Shown here one piece after another: positions 1 through 11,536 of a stretch of 62,000 nt of DNA; position 1 is the first letter of the stretch; each line of letters opens with the position of its first letter. A program made the position numbers and the translations under genes. Under the pieces are notes generated by a model. It was not told the DNA's origin and made no database searches. It saw only the letters and a program-made list of their open reading frames with translations. The DNA is from Acanthaster planci (Eukaryota > Echinodermata > Asteroidea > Valvatida > Acanthasteridae): assembly GCF_001949145.1 (NCBI RefSeq), contig NW_019091539.1, forward strand, positions 39,319-101,318. The letters are read 5' to 3'.

Positions 1-814
1 ATGGATGGAACGATAGAGCACTGACGACAGTATTAGAGGGTTGACCACTGAAAATTTGCTGCATGTCTTTTACGCCTGATGTCTTTGGTAGTCACCTGTT
101 CCACATCTTGCCGCCAACCGCTGCAGCTTTTCCAATTCGTTGATGTGGTTTGACCGAGGAGGATCTCAAACTGTGGCTGCATATTCTAACTGTGGTCGAA
201 TGACATTTTTGTAGAATTGCTTTTTAAACTGTTGGATAACACCTTATTAATAGTCAAATCCTTAGTGTTCTGTTTGATTATTATGGTTAAAGTGAATACA
301 CTATGAAAAATCCCTTGAAATTTAAACTGCAAGATTATGGGTAATTACATACTAGAGAAGGTTGACATTCATCATTATAATATTATCGTTATAATATTTT
401 TTCTTCTAGTCTAGGATGTGAAATTTTGTGGATTAAATGACATCGGCCACTAGTGAAACGAAGTCACAGGGCTATCACGACGTATTTATATACCTTGATT
501 AGCGTTCTTTCCTTGAGCCAGTATGAACTAGCTAAAGGTGGTGCAGATCTTGAACTAAGTCTGACTTTTGAGGCAAGTCCTTGCAAAGTCCAGTTTTTCC
601 GGCAGTGTGATGTAACCAACGATGACAAAGCAGCCAAGTAACAGCAAAAATAACAATTTTGTCAATGGGACAAGGAGATCAATGAGTTTTTCTTCACTTA
701 AAAAATGCAAAAAGAAATCCATAAAGAAAAAGAGTCGAACAACAAAATAAATTTCATCTGTTAAGTTTTAGTTAATCCTGTCAGAAAGATTTTACCCAAC
801 TTCCTGATTGTAAA
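1..814. other. Intergenic sequence, no gene recognised
   Basis: AT-rich sequence with only short chance reading frames. I see no domain, splice pattern or strong repeat here. Confidence 0.5.
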
Positions 815-1644
815 TAGACTTGAAATCAAGTCGTTAGTCGGTTGTGTTTGTCGTCCATACACTGTGCCATTTTGCAATTAGTGAGGATCCCGTTCACTGG
901 TGCCCGCGATCCATCCAGCATGCCACAGCGATTCTACTCGTGGGCTGTTCAGTACTGGGTTTCGGCAATTCAGCGCACGTCGGCCCACGACCCCTGTGCC
1001 CGCCTGACAACTTGATCAACAATGATTCTGGATAGATATTCATGTTGCAACAACTGAACTGCATGACTCATAGATTTCCATGTAGAGCGCCAATAGTAGC
1101 TCACGCTACAGAACAGACTCATCCATTTATTTTTAGGGATGTCTGCTGTTGATTAGTGCCAATTTCCTTCATATCTTGTATTAATATCCCTTTTAATACG
1201 ACGCTTAGAGACAAAATATACATAACTGTTCACGAAAAAATCTATTAACTATCTTTTCTGGTAACAGAATCAATACTTTTGTGTCAGATTATCTTTTTTA
1301 AGTATAATGTACACGCCCTCTTCAATGAACGAGACTGTGGTCGTTGTTAATAAGCGTTCAACTGACCAATCAAATTGCCCCTGAAATAAATATTCATATT
1401 ATCAGGATTCTTAGCCATTCAGACTGCTCCGTCCAATTTTGGTAGCAAGCCCCATATGTTGTGCACAAAAGGGCTTCCAAATTGTTCTAGTCGGTAATTG
1501 GGCACTGCCAGACACGCATATTGGGGAGCGAGGTTGCACTGACCGTTCCCGCATGTCATTAAATTACACACCGAACCGAACAGCGTACGCATCGCGAGGA
1601 TGGTGGACTACACCCAGCCAATTACCAACTTGATTTCAAGTCTA
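815..1644. mobile_element. Candidate non-autonomous element with inverted ends
   Basis: The two ends match as an inverted repeat. The left end (815-850) and the reverse complement of the right end (about 1610-1644) share TAGACTTGAAATCAAGT exactly, followed by about 20 weaker-matching bases. The shared core is itself a palindrome. The 0.8-kb interior has no long reading frame, as expected of a MITE-like element. No clear target-site duplication was found, so the exact borders are uncertain. Confidence 0.4.
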
Positions 1645-2133
1645 GATTGTAAAAGCACTAATATGAAAACAAAACCACAAATAGAAAATTTGTAAGAAAA
1701 CAAAAATCCCGAATGATCCAGAATAAAAGTAGAATTCAAAGCGTTTTCCCCCACGAAAACACGTCGATAAATACACGATATAAGTATACGTCGTATGTAT
1801 GCCCGACCAAAAAGTGTTTCCTGTCTGATCCACAATCATGTACTTTTAATTTTCCATTTTAGTTTAATTGATTCTTATGAACAAGTATTACAAATCATGA
1901 TTAAAATTAGAAAAACTAAAACACCAGATGATGTTGTGTACTTCTTCCCAACAAAATTCAGTAAATGTAAATTTAAAACGAAACTCTAGGCCCATCTATC
2001 CTGCATGCATGCTTGTAAAACGAAGTTCGATGTACTTCAAAGAATTACAACTCCAATGTGACCAAGCCACTGATGTCTTTCTTAGCTTCCTTGGTAATAT
2101 GGTATTACATTCCTTGCTTCTGAGTATTTTTAA
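1645..2133. other. 3' flank of the GPCR gene
   Basis: AT-rich sequence downstream of the minus-strand GPCR stop codon. It presumably contains the 3' UTR, but no poly(A) signal could be assigned. No other gene is seen. Confidence 0.4.
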
Positions 2134-3048
2134 TTACAAAAGTGAGTCCCCAGCTGTCTTACTTTGATCTGTTTCTTCTAATTCAACCTCTCTGAAATCT
2201 GTTTTGGAAAAGCATCGACAAAACATGGCGTAAAAGCTGTCTCTAAACCCTTCTAAACGAACCCAGTAGATCAGTGGGTTGATTGCTGCAGCAAGACAAT
2301 ACATCCATCCAGCAAACCAGTATGCATCGTTTAGATATTCTGAAAAGAATTCGCCGGGTTCCGCAAATGCTATCATTCTTACGATGCTGTAAGGCATCCA
2401 ACAAAGGAAGGATACCACAAGGATCAGGACGAATGTGATCAGTAGCTTTCTGGTCTGATGGACTCGGGTGCTGGCCTGTGAGGATTCTGCTCCAGCTGTG
2501 AGGCCAGGATTATGAGCCAGAGGGGGAGCGTACGTTTTGATTTTTCGGAATACGATCATGTAAACAATCGCTGTGATCAGCCAAATAACGAAGACTACAA
2601 CAGGTCGCACCAGCCCATATATCCAATACGCCACGCCCGGTGATGCAGTGACCATAGGAAGAAGGTTCATCAACAGAGCCAAGGACCATATTATAACACA
2701 GACGCCAAAAAGACGACGCCCAGTCACCACAGCATCGTAGCGAGACGGTGGCATAAGGCTCAAGGCTAGGTAACGGTTTAAAGCTACTGCCAAAATTGTA
2801 AAGATGGAGGCGACATAGCACGCCATCATGAGAGCAAAAACTGGATAGTTCTCGGCCCAGGGAAACGATATTGCCATGGCAGCAAAACACACATCAGCCA
2901 AGGCCAGATTGTAAACGAATCCATAATATTTGATACGGAGCTGTTTGGTTCCAACAAGAACTGCTAGCACCAGAACGTTCTCCAGTACCGCCGCAACAGA
3001 TGATAATGTCACAGCATACCTCATTGCTGTCACGAAGTTTCCAGACAT
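2134..3048 (-). CDS. Rhodopsin-class G-protein-coupled receptor, MECA-type
   Basis: From the ATG at 3048-3046 this gives 304 residues with seven hydrophobic segments. Class A landmarks are visible: N24 (1.50), LALAD with D52 (2.50), NRY at 92-94 in place of DRY, W121 (4.50), CWMP at 216-219 (TM6) and NPLIY at 257-261 (TM7). An amphipathic helix 8 ends in two cysteines (277, 279), likely palmitoylated. The amino end is very short, about 8 residues before TM1. There is no cysteine at the top of TM3 and none in the short second extracellular loop. That pattern is known for the melanocortin, cannabinoid and lysophospholipid receptors, while the RY..VVTGRR segment and TM7/helix 8 recall adenosine receptors. 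The ligand cannot be read from the sequence. The frame stays open upstream to 3216, but that part translates a T-rich splice acceptor tract, so I start at 3048. A plasma-membrane receptor is expected. Confidence 0.85.
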   Translation of the reverse strand: MSGNFVTAMRYAVTLSSVAAVLENVLVLAVLVGTKQLRIKYYGFVYNLALADVCFAAMAISFPWAENYPVFALMMACYVASIFTILAVALNRYLALSLMPPSRYDAVVTGRRLFGVCVIIWSLALLMNLLPMVTASPGVAYWIYGLVRPVVVFVIWLITAIVYMIVFRKIKTYAPPLAHNPGLTAGAESSQASTRVHQTRKLLITFVLILVVSFLCWMPYSIVRMIAFAEPGEFFSEYLNDAYWFAGWMYCLAAAINPLIYWVRLEGFRDSFYAMFCRCFSKTDFREVELEETDQSKTAGDSLL

Positions 3049-3112
3049 GATGTTCGACCAAATTTTGCAAGGTTCTGATGCACGACAACTGTAGAGGAAA
3101 TTAAAAAAAAAG
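3049..3112 (-). other. Splice acceptor and short 5' UTR before the GPCR ATG
   Basis: Read on the minus strand, a T-rich tract of about 20 bases leads to CTACAG, with the exon beginning at 3088. This leaves 40 bases before the ATG at 3048. The layout suggests an untranslated first exon further upstream (higher coordinates), which I could not locate. Alternatively the exon is coding from 3088 and joins an upstream coding exon; the short amino terminus typical of this receptor group makes that less likely. Confidence 0.5.
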
Positions 3113-3216
3113 AAGCTGACAGCCTGAGACCAGTGACAGTGGACCATCACATTTACAAGTTTACCAAAGATCCCGAAGTACATGTTTGTTGTCATTGTAC
3201 TGTGCACAAAAGTCAT

Positions 3217-4647
3217 ACGAATAAGTTCTAAGTTTAAACCGTGTTGAAACCCTTTGGATTCGAAACAGGTCAGCTAGCCATAAGCTACGCGGCGAAGTCT
3301 CCAAGATGCTGGCGGGACAGTGGTAAGCCTCATGAGTTTATGTCCAGAGCAGGCCCGTTTGGCATTTGTCGCTCGAAGAGGAGTAAACAGACAGCGTCTG
3401 AAACTACTTCAGGGAAAGGATTTCTATATAGCTCAAAAACTTTGTCTCTTTCTCGTGAATTCTTACGTAACTGCTGAAGTTAAAGTTTGAGTTAGTTCAG
3501 GTTTTTAGTGTTGTTGGGTAAAGAACATATTTCGACGATTAGATAAATAAATGGTAGATCGTATACTTCACGATACCATACAAATTGAAGTACTTACGCG
3601 ATTCGTGAGTAAGTGCGCCGCGAAGCTAGGCTACTTTCCTTTCCTCCAGCAGACATAGACGGTCTGGTTGCTGCCTTGATCAGACAGACTTCGGCTTTTA
3701 AGCATTCCACACCTCCAAATTATTATTCGCCATGGATATAGACCCGCACCTTTTTCTCCATTTTAAAATGCTTACAATAATTGTATTGATTAAATTCCGT
3801 TTCCTTGTAACGGCTTTATATCAGTGTATATTAAAATACAGGATTTGAATGGAAAATGAGCTGTTTAGGTAATAGGCAGGCCGAAACTGTTTTTGTTTTA
3901 TTTTTCTTTTTTGGTTTTTCCGCATCGTTTTGGGTAAGGTATACCGCTATTCTTTTTGTTCACATTTTTCCTCTTCCTGTTTATTACTTCCGCTTTTTAT
4001 TCCCATAGACTTTGCACACAGTATTTCTAAGACTTTGGTCACTCACGTGACATTATCTTCATATCAGACTTGGCCCAAACATAGACTTTATACTGGAAAA
4101 TTATGCCGCAGATTGACGGCAAGATGACCTATTACATATCACGCAATCCGCCAGCGAAGTTAAATTATTTTTTGAGTCAACCTCTCCAGAAATGCACGCC
4201 CGATTTCACTGAAACTTTGCAGGAAGCCGAACTGGACCGTGTTTATGTAGGTGCAAGTTTGATTAGGTAACATTAAAAATAGCCTCCTCCCTCTCAGGAC
4301 TGATGCCAGGGAAAAATAGATTTTCCTATGTGTTAGTTTTTGAATCGTGTTAGTACCTTAGTGCCGAGCCTTGCATGGTTCAACTAAAAAACTCTTAAAC
4401 AATACAAATTGTGATGATGATAGGCAACCGGAGTGACTTGTCCAGCGGGGAGCATGGTTCCTTAGGATTCTTATGAAAATAACTACAATAGTTTTAAAGA
4501 ATTATAGTTTGCCCCGTTGAACCTGGATACGTCACAGGGCGTGACCAAATATTGACTAAACCAAACGTTTTGGTATCGTTGAAGAACATCTGAATATTCA
4601 CAAACCCCAGGATCATGATCTTATGTGCTTCCCCCACCGGCAATGTA
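3217..4647. other. Intergenic sequence, no gene recognised
   Basis: Upstream flank of the GPCR, probably containing its first exon and promoter, but neither can be defined. Only short chance frames are present. Confidence 0.4.
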
Positions 4648-4725
4648 CACAAACGATGCTGAATTGTTTTACTCACAAACGATGCTCGATTATTTCACTC
4701 ACAGACGTTGCTTGATTGTTTTACA
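4648..4725 (+). repeat. 26-bp tandem repeat, three copies
   Basis: Three consecutive 26-base units (4648-4673, 4674-4699, 4700-4725) begin CACAAACGATGCT, CACAAACGATGCT and CACAGACGTTGCT and end in TTTTACT or a close variant. There are only a few mismatches between units. Confidence 0.8.
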
Positions 4726-4879
4726 TAAGGTAATTTTGATAACAACTGCTTGTGCTCAGGCGACACCTTATTTTGATGCCTCACAATCCTTACATTACAA
4801 TACAACGTGGAAATGAACTTACAAAAGCCCGGTAGTGCCATCAAGCGTACACTTTCAAAAATTAAGTGTATTTTTTCTT

Positions 4880-5340
4880 GTTTGTTTTCATGAAGTATAT
4901 TTTTCAACTTCATTTTTACGAGGTATATTTTTCTGAAGTTCGGCTGTACGATATATATATTCTCCATTCTCCAGTTCGTTAGTATGAAATCTTTATTCAG
5001 AAACATTGCTTGTATTTTTTTGAAAATAAATCGTTTTCACGAGATATATTTTTCGAAGTTCGTTTTTATGACAAATATTTTTTGAGAATTTGCTTTTATG
5101 AGTTATATTGTTTAAAGTTCTTTTATTAAATATAAAAATCAAACTTGAAAATATAGGCTCTACATCTCTTGAAAGTTAATTTGGAAAAATATACCTCATA
5201 AAACAAACTTGACCCAAAATAAGTCTCATAAAAATGATTTTCCTTTCAAAAATAGAAACAGTAGATATCGTAAGCACGAACTGGAGAACAGTTTATATCT
5301 CGTAGAAACGAACCTTGCCAAAAAGTAAACCTCACTTTTT
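4880..5340. repeat. Strand-switching array of about 30-bp repeats
   Basis: From 4880 to about 5135 the plus strand repeats a degenerate 29-36 base unit of the form TTCGTTTTTATGAGATATAT followed by TTTTCGAAG. From about 5140 to 5340 the same unit recurs as its reverse complement, for example GGAAAAATATACCTCATAAA at 5182 and following. The two halves together form a long imperfect inverted repeat made of tandem units. It is AT-rich and non-coding, and resembles a foldback-type element or a head-to-head satellite fragment. Confidence 0.6.
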
Positions 5341-5345
5341 GAAAA

Positions 5346-8300
5346 TATTTCCTTGATGGCAACCACAAGGCTTATGTATAAACTCCAAGTATAGATATCT
5401 GTTGGTTTGGTGTAATGGTTGTAGGCCATACAAGACGTGGGAATAGTAATTAGCAGCCAAGATGTTGTGATATAAAGTTGGGCCTCTTGCTGAGGGAGAG
5501 ATATGGTTGCCTGTTCCGGCCCATACACCGCGAACCCTAGATAATATTATTAGAGATTTTTATACTGTGCCAGAACTCCACCCACCAATAAACAAAGAAA
5601 GAAATGTATTCCATTTTCCGTTTCCTTTTCGGCTAAGGGGAGATTATCCTGCTTTTAGATAATTACTAGCATAACACAAAAACACAAGAGATTCTACAAT
5701 TTTACGTTTTTATCTAGAAATAAAATTAAATGACGAATAATCAGTGCTAACACTAACAGGCACAATGCATGCACTGAGAGGGTATCAGATTTTGCTCGCG
5801 GCTCGGATTTAATTAAGCCAGAATTTTACCGGAAGACCATTTTGTTTTTGTTAGTGTTAGGTTCTAAATTCCTACCAGTCCCATTGGGTTGATGCATAAA
5901 AACACCTTCGTCCGATGACAATCTCTCTTCTCCCCCAAATGAGGAAAGAAGACCTTTCGACTTGCTCAAGGCGTGTAGATTCTCCGCTGTGGTTAAGCTC
6001 AATATGCACTCAGGTAGTGGATTAAAGAAATTAATTAATTCGCAAGGATTATGCGCAGGCGGATTATTATGTGCATAGCTACGTTCCTACTGCAGACAAA
6101 ATCGAGCAGGAATATGTAGGTTATCACTTACGTAGTTTCCTATGCCGGGGGGGGGGAGTGGATGGGACTAAATCGACATATCCTTGGGCCCAGGTCCCAT
6201 TGAGCTCATCACATCGCCTGCAGAATCAATTAGGAAATGTGCTGGTCTGCCAAAGCCCTATGCCTTCCTCGTTCCCAGCGTTGGGGCACTCCTTAGGTTT
6301 CAAGTTCGATCAATCTTTCCGTCTGTTTGTGCCTTGGAACTTTCATCAAGGGTTAGGGCCGTCGTCCGAACCGAGATTAGTTCTGAACCCACTGTCTCCT
6401 TTCTTCAGTGTAACCGATTTTGAGATGTGTTACTTTTCCTTACAGGCAATGTTGTTTCTTTACTTGGGTATTATTTGATATCTTAGCCATTGTCGCCCGC
6501 AGACAAGAGGCGCATTTTTCTTGTAAAATCGATCGGCGTAGGCCGGGCCCCAACATCTCGTATTTCTGTTACCTGGCTTTTCATGTCACGCCAGTGTTCT
6601 CGTTTTTTCAGTTGAGGCAGTTTATCCAGCACGGACAACTGCTGTTTTCGTGAACAACGTTATAAACATCGCCCTAGTCTATGTGCCGGATAGGTATGGC
6701 AAATCTCACCCGGCCTTCCCATGCGTGCCTTATCGAAAGCTGCGCAGTGGAGCAAAATTTAAAGCAAACGACCAAAACAGTCCAAAGATTTGAGATATCA
6801 ACCTTATACATGTAGATACAGATAATCATCCGATTTGTTTGAAATCATGAATTAGAACTGAAATAGAGCCCACTTTTATTCAGATGCCTAAACTTATGAA
6901 CTATTAAACATTAATATTTGTATGTATGTAAAATGATTATACAGGTTTCTGCTACCCAAATCACCGAATTCAAGCAGTTTCACTGTTGAGCATGTTTAGT
7001 AGCAGCAACATTCCCTTTCCACTGCTCTAGAGCTTTAGAACGTGGCAACAGATTGGCCTTGCTTTTGCAAACACTCTGTTTCCCCTCCTCGACATTACAT
7101 CTTGAGATACGTTTGCAGGGAAAGAGAGTAAGGACATCAAAAATGAGGTTAATCCGCAAGGCTCAGAGGGTAATGGCATAACAGTAAATTATATACAGCG
7201 GCGGGTCACAAAAGGCGTGTCATAATTTTTTTTACGTTTCAAATTTTGATGTTTCGAAGCCCAAAATAGTACCGACATCCATGATTGCCGAATTATATTT
7301 TTGCCCCCCCCCCTCCGCCAAAGGCACCAGTACCAATTTCACGGCACACGTAAGCACTGAAGCCTGCGTCTCATGTTGATGCGGAGTGAATACATGTTTT
7401 AAACTATGTAATGGAGCTTTTCCAAAATGAAATATCCTAAGAGAGTCACTTTTAAAAACCTATCTCGTGGTTGTTGGTTTGGGGTTCATGGTACGTGATT
7501 TTTGCAGGCCCTCAAAAGTTTTTGTCCCCCCCCCAATTGGTCATAGCTAAGCACAATGCCTACGGTGCCCGTAGTGTAGGATAACCCGGCACAGCTGACA
7601 GCATACTGGTAATGGTTTATTATAGTTTAATGGTTAAACCCCTAGCTCAAAAAAAGTTTTAGGGAGAAACATACAGGCCCAGATCGGGGGGGGGGGGGTC
7701 GGCACACCCCCTTGCTCTGAGACAAAAAAATAATAAAACGGGGAACATGATGGATTATATCTAATGTACGTGCACCAATACCATTGTAAACAATGTCTGT
7801 CATGTAATGTTTCATCATCTTTCCCACTTGTCAACAAAAAGAGATAGGCCTGTAAAAAAAATCTCCGGCCTGACCCCCGGAAAAATTCATAGATCTGCCC
7901 CTCTTCGGACGTTTAAGTTTACAAGACAATTTTCATCCCTTAAACCTGCATTGAAAGAAATCATTATAAGATATTATCCCGAACTGATATTTCAAATGTA
8001 ACATGACATCGTTTCCTTCAAACTGCTCAGTTTTTTTTAATATACCGACCCCGCTGTCATGAAATCAAATGGCTGCTCCCACAAAAGAAAACCTTCAAAA
8101 ATGTTTGACCTCACGAATGGCATTCGTAAATCGACCTCGGGCAATTTGTCCGACACAAACTATCGCATCACATCAACACACAGTATTTAACTGAATCACA
8201 CAATTCGGTAAGCTGTTGCAAGAAGAATATGTATGCAAATAGGTAATGTTACACTGTAGCTTTTAAATGGAGTACAGTCCACAGACAGTAAAGGTAGGCC

Positions 8301-11244
8301 TACATTTGGAAGTAGCAACACAGGAACGCCGCTTGCTGTTTTCTTTAAACGGGGCAACTACATTTAAATTCAAAATTTCGATCGACTAGGCCTACTATTA
8401 TGGAATTATAATAAACGGCGTGCACCTTCCGCAGAGTTGAATTGAATTCTTTTAATTTTGATTTTTTTTTAGCGTTTCAGCAGAGACCTTCTTTTGTATT
8501 TTGATTGTGTAATATTACAAAGCCACAACACACGCTTTAACCGCGCTGGTGTCCCTTCAGGGCCGTCATATATAAGATTGAATTATGTGAGCTAGAAAAA
8601 TCCGTGTCAAGAAATCCTCGTCATGTTACTAAGGCCTTTATCCGAGAAAGCAAACAAAACTTCTCACCTTTTCCCTTTGTGCATATATAAACACCTTAGT
8701 CGGCTTTGCTTTCGTGTACGTACACTCATGGTCGGATACTATCCAGAAGGTACGGTAGGCTCTGAACCAAGGGCCTGTAGAAGATTAGAGGGCCTTTGAA
8801 AAAATCCCACAGCATGCCAACAGCCATGATTAATAGGCCTATGTAGCCTACATAAGATTCACTGAGTTGAGTGTTTCTTGTTGAATTTTTGATTTTGTCA
8901 AAGCTTTAAACTATTTTCTTCATGGCTTACAAAACATACGTTGCATAGCTTCCTGTCAGCATGAAATGTAAGGCTTTGTCACTTGCAAGCCCTGTAATAT
9001 TATTCTAGAGCCTTGGCCGAGAACTGGCCTACGAAGCCTTCGTACCTTAGTCCTACGGAGTACTTAGTCTGACCATGTGTATACCTACCGGGGTTTGCTT
9101 TAGTGTGAGTACACGATAATATAGACACACTCACAAGGAAGCCATTATTTATCAAGCCTCTTGAATCTTATACAGTGAAATCTCTCGAATTAGGTGGTGA
9201 TATTTTAGGTTACATGTTTCACTTTAGTTTGTTAGTGTTGCTTAAAATAATTTAAGTATAATAAGCCACATAATCATGCATCAGCGTGTATGAAGTCAGT
9301 CAACAATGAATTCGTTCATTGATTTCATTGATTTCAATGATTTTATTCTTAGTTTCCTAAAATAAAAATTTTAACCTCGCTTTCGATTAAATATGGCAAA
9401 ACTTTTAAATAGGGTCAGTTCCTATAATGTCGAGATTTTCCCATGCCTCTAGATAGCGTCCGTAGCAGGTTTCGTTTATGGAAACCGACCACTTGAAGGC
9501 CTAGAGTGTTTGAACTAATTAAAATCTTTGTGGTCGATAGCAGACGTTTGATGTGCTTTTCTGGTAAACGTGATTCTCGAAACTGTCAAAGTTCAGGGGT
9601 TTGAAATTAGGCGTAGCTGGAGACGAAGTGAAGCCAGGATTTGGAAGCTCCTATGCAAAGATTCTCACTAAGACGTTTGTACTCAAAAGGCAGTGTATTT
9701 TCTCGACATAAACGTTTATAAACATGCTATGTAGCATACAGGTCTCCGTTGTTTGTATTTTCTGCGTTCATCTAATAGTCCACGCACAATAAACTCAGGT
9801 GTACTTTGTTTTTATCGACATTCGGCGTACAACCAGCTTGTTCACAGTCTATAGAATTGGCCGAAAAAGGGGTTAATACCTTCTATTGATCCGTTTACCT
9901 TTCTCTTTACCCAGTACATGTACATAACCACGTGGTTATAGCAGGCAATATATAAATATTGGGAAACTTATCAGAAACAATGGAACGCACAAAAATTATT
10001 TTTATGGAAACTTTAAAGCCTTATAATTGTCTCAAGTCTACAGTGACCCCGATGATTCCAGAAAATCTAAAGTAAGCTGAATGTTAATACATGTAGTGTA
10101 AAGCCCCTTTCAAGATGAATGGAGACGGATGTGAACTATTTGTTTTGGACCATTTGATGTGCATTCGTCTGATTTTGGTTTGATGAGGTCATCAGCTTTT
10201 GTGTGCAAAGAGACACCCTATGGTACTACTCGAGAGAAAGTAAAGGAAATATTAACTTGATTAATGACCAATGAAGTCCTCTCATAATTGCCTAATCTCT
10301 CCATATTTGCAGAAATATTAGCTTGTCTTGGTGTCAATTTGGACCTCGGAAACTCCACCTTTTCGCAATTACTTTTTAAAATATTGTATTTTTGTTTAGT
10401 ATATAAAAGTAGTGTGGTCTACATTTAGTTAATTTTCTGTCGAAAACAAGATTTTAGTAGCCACTGGTAGGCAAAAAACAGTGGTGAAGAAACAGCAGAC
10501 TCTGTTAATTTTGTTGGACTTAAATGGTCATTCTATCTTCCAGAAACTGACTCCCTGAGATGTCAACCCTAACGATGCTGGATCCTTCGATTTCAATGTG
10601 ATGTAACATACACCCGGGGGGGTCATGGTTAGGAGCAAAAGAGTACGCTTATATGAACTGTTTTGCCGACTCAACCTGAGATGCCGATATGACTCATTCT
10701 TCGACCAGGAAGTTCATCCTATAATAATGCGATAAGGAAGGACATGTTTTTGTGCATGTTTCATTTGCATGTAGCTTGTACTATCGTATGAACCGTGTAT
10801 AGATGGCAGAATTTTAATACTCGTCTGTCAACTGGGCATTTTTGCATCAATGACCCAAGGAAGGGGACAGAGCTATTTCCATGGGGTAAAGTACTCATTG
10901 CTATAGCGGAATGAGTGACAATAAACAGTGAAGGGGCATTTTCATGGAAATTAATTGGTAATTACCGTCTCCATTCCCTCTATAAAAATCCATATAAAAT
11001 CAATTGTGAGATACCTCATTTGCTTTTTGCGGTAAGTTATTGAGTCAAGTCAGGTCCTAATTTTTTTATCGTTTGCGCAAAATCGACCCTACCCTTGCTA
11101 TCGGTCGAAACCGGAAGTGCCTTACTTTTAAATAATTAGTCTCCGGTAAGATAGTGCTTAAAAATGGGACCTGTGTTGTCATGAAATACTCGAGTGCCCT
11201 AGGACTGATTGGAAAAAAGGATGTATTTTTGTAGATGATTGTTG
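5346..11244. other. Intergenic sequence with scattered repeat pieces
   Basis: No gene is recognised. There are homopolymer tracts (C-run near 7304-7315, G-run at 7686-7698). A segment around 7864-7905 (TCCGGCCTGACCCCCGGAAA) matches one in the element at 11245-11536 and so belongs to the same repeat family. Several GGCCTA palindromes occur near 8290, 8385 and 8837. Confidence 0.45.
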
Positions 11245-11536
11245 CAATGGCGTCGCCAAGGGGAGTACAGCTCCCGCCCCCCAACTCTCCCTATTGCACC
11301 TCCACCTAGAAAATTCAGTATTGTAAAGTATCATGTTTCATTGTTATTTCTGCTTGTCCACAATATCCGGCTTAACGCCCCTCCGGAAAATTTCTGGAGT
11401 CTGCCCTTGCTATTTAACAAGGTTCTGTCCAAGAACTGTCCGTTACACAGTCTCAACTCACGTAGCCAATGGGTGGCTAGCGGCAACTGCCCTCCCCGAG
11501 ACACCCCGGCCCCCAAGATCCTTGCTACGCCATTGG
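11245..11536. mobile_element. Short element with CAATGGCGTMGC inverted ends
   Basis: The left end, CAATGGCGTCGCCAAGG (11245-11261), is repeated in inverse form at 11520-11536 as CCTTGCTACGCCATTGG. This gives a 292-bp unit with imperfect 17-bp terminal inverted repeats. An internal segment at 11369-11408 (TCCGGCTTAACGCCCCTCCG) is homologous to sequence at 7864-7905, which supports a dispersed family. The small reading frames across it are chance. It is most likely a non-autonomous DNA element. Confidence 0.55.

Noticed and set aside
3049-3216. 56-residue N-terminal extension of the GPCR
   Set aside because: It includes a Phe run that is the translation of a polypyrimidine tract ending in an AG acceptor at 3089; the receptor group has short N-termini.
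6071-6478. 135-codon plus-strand frame
   Set aside because: No domain, runs through a G-tract, and has no splice or promoter context.
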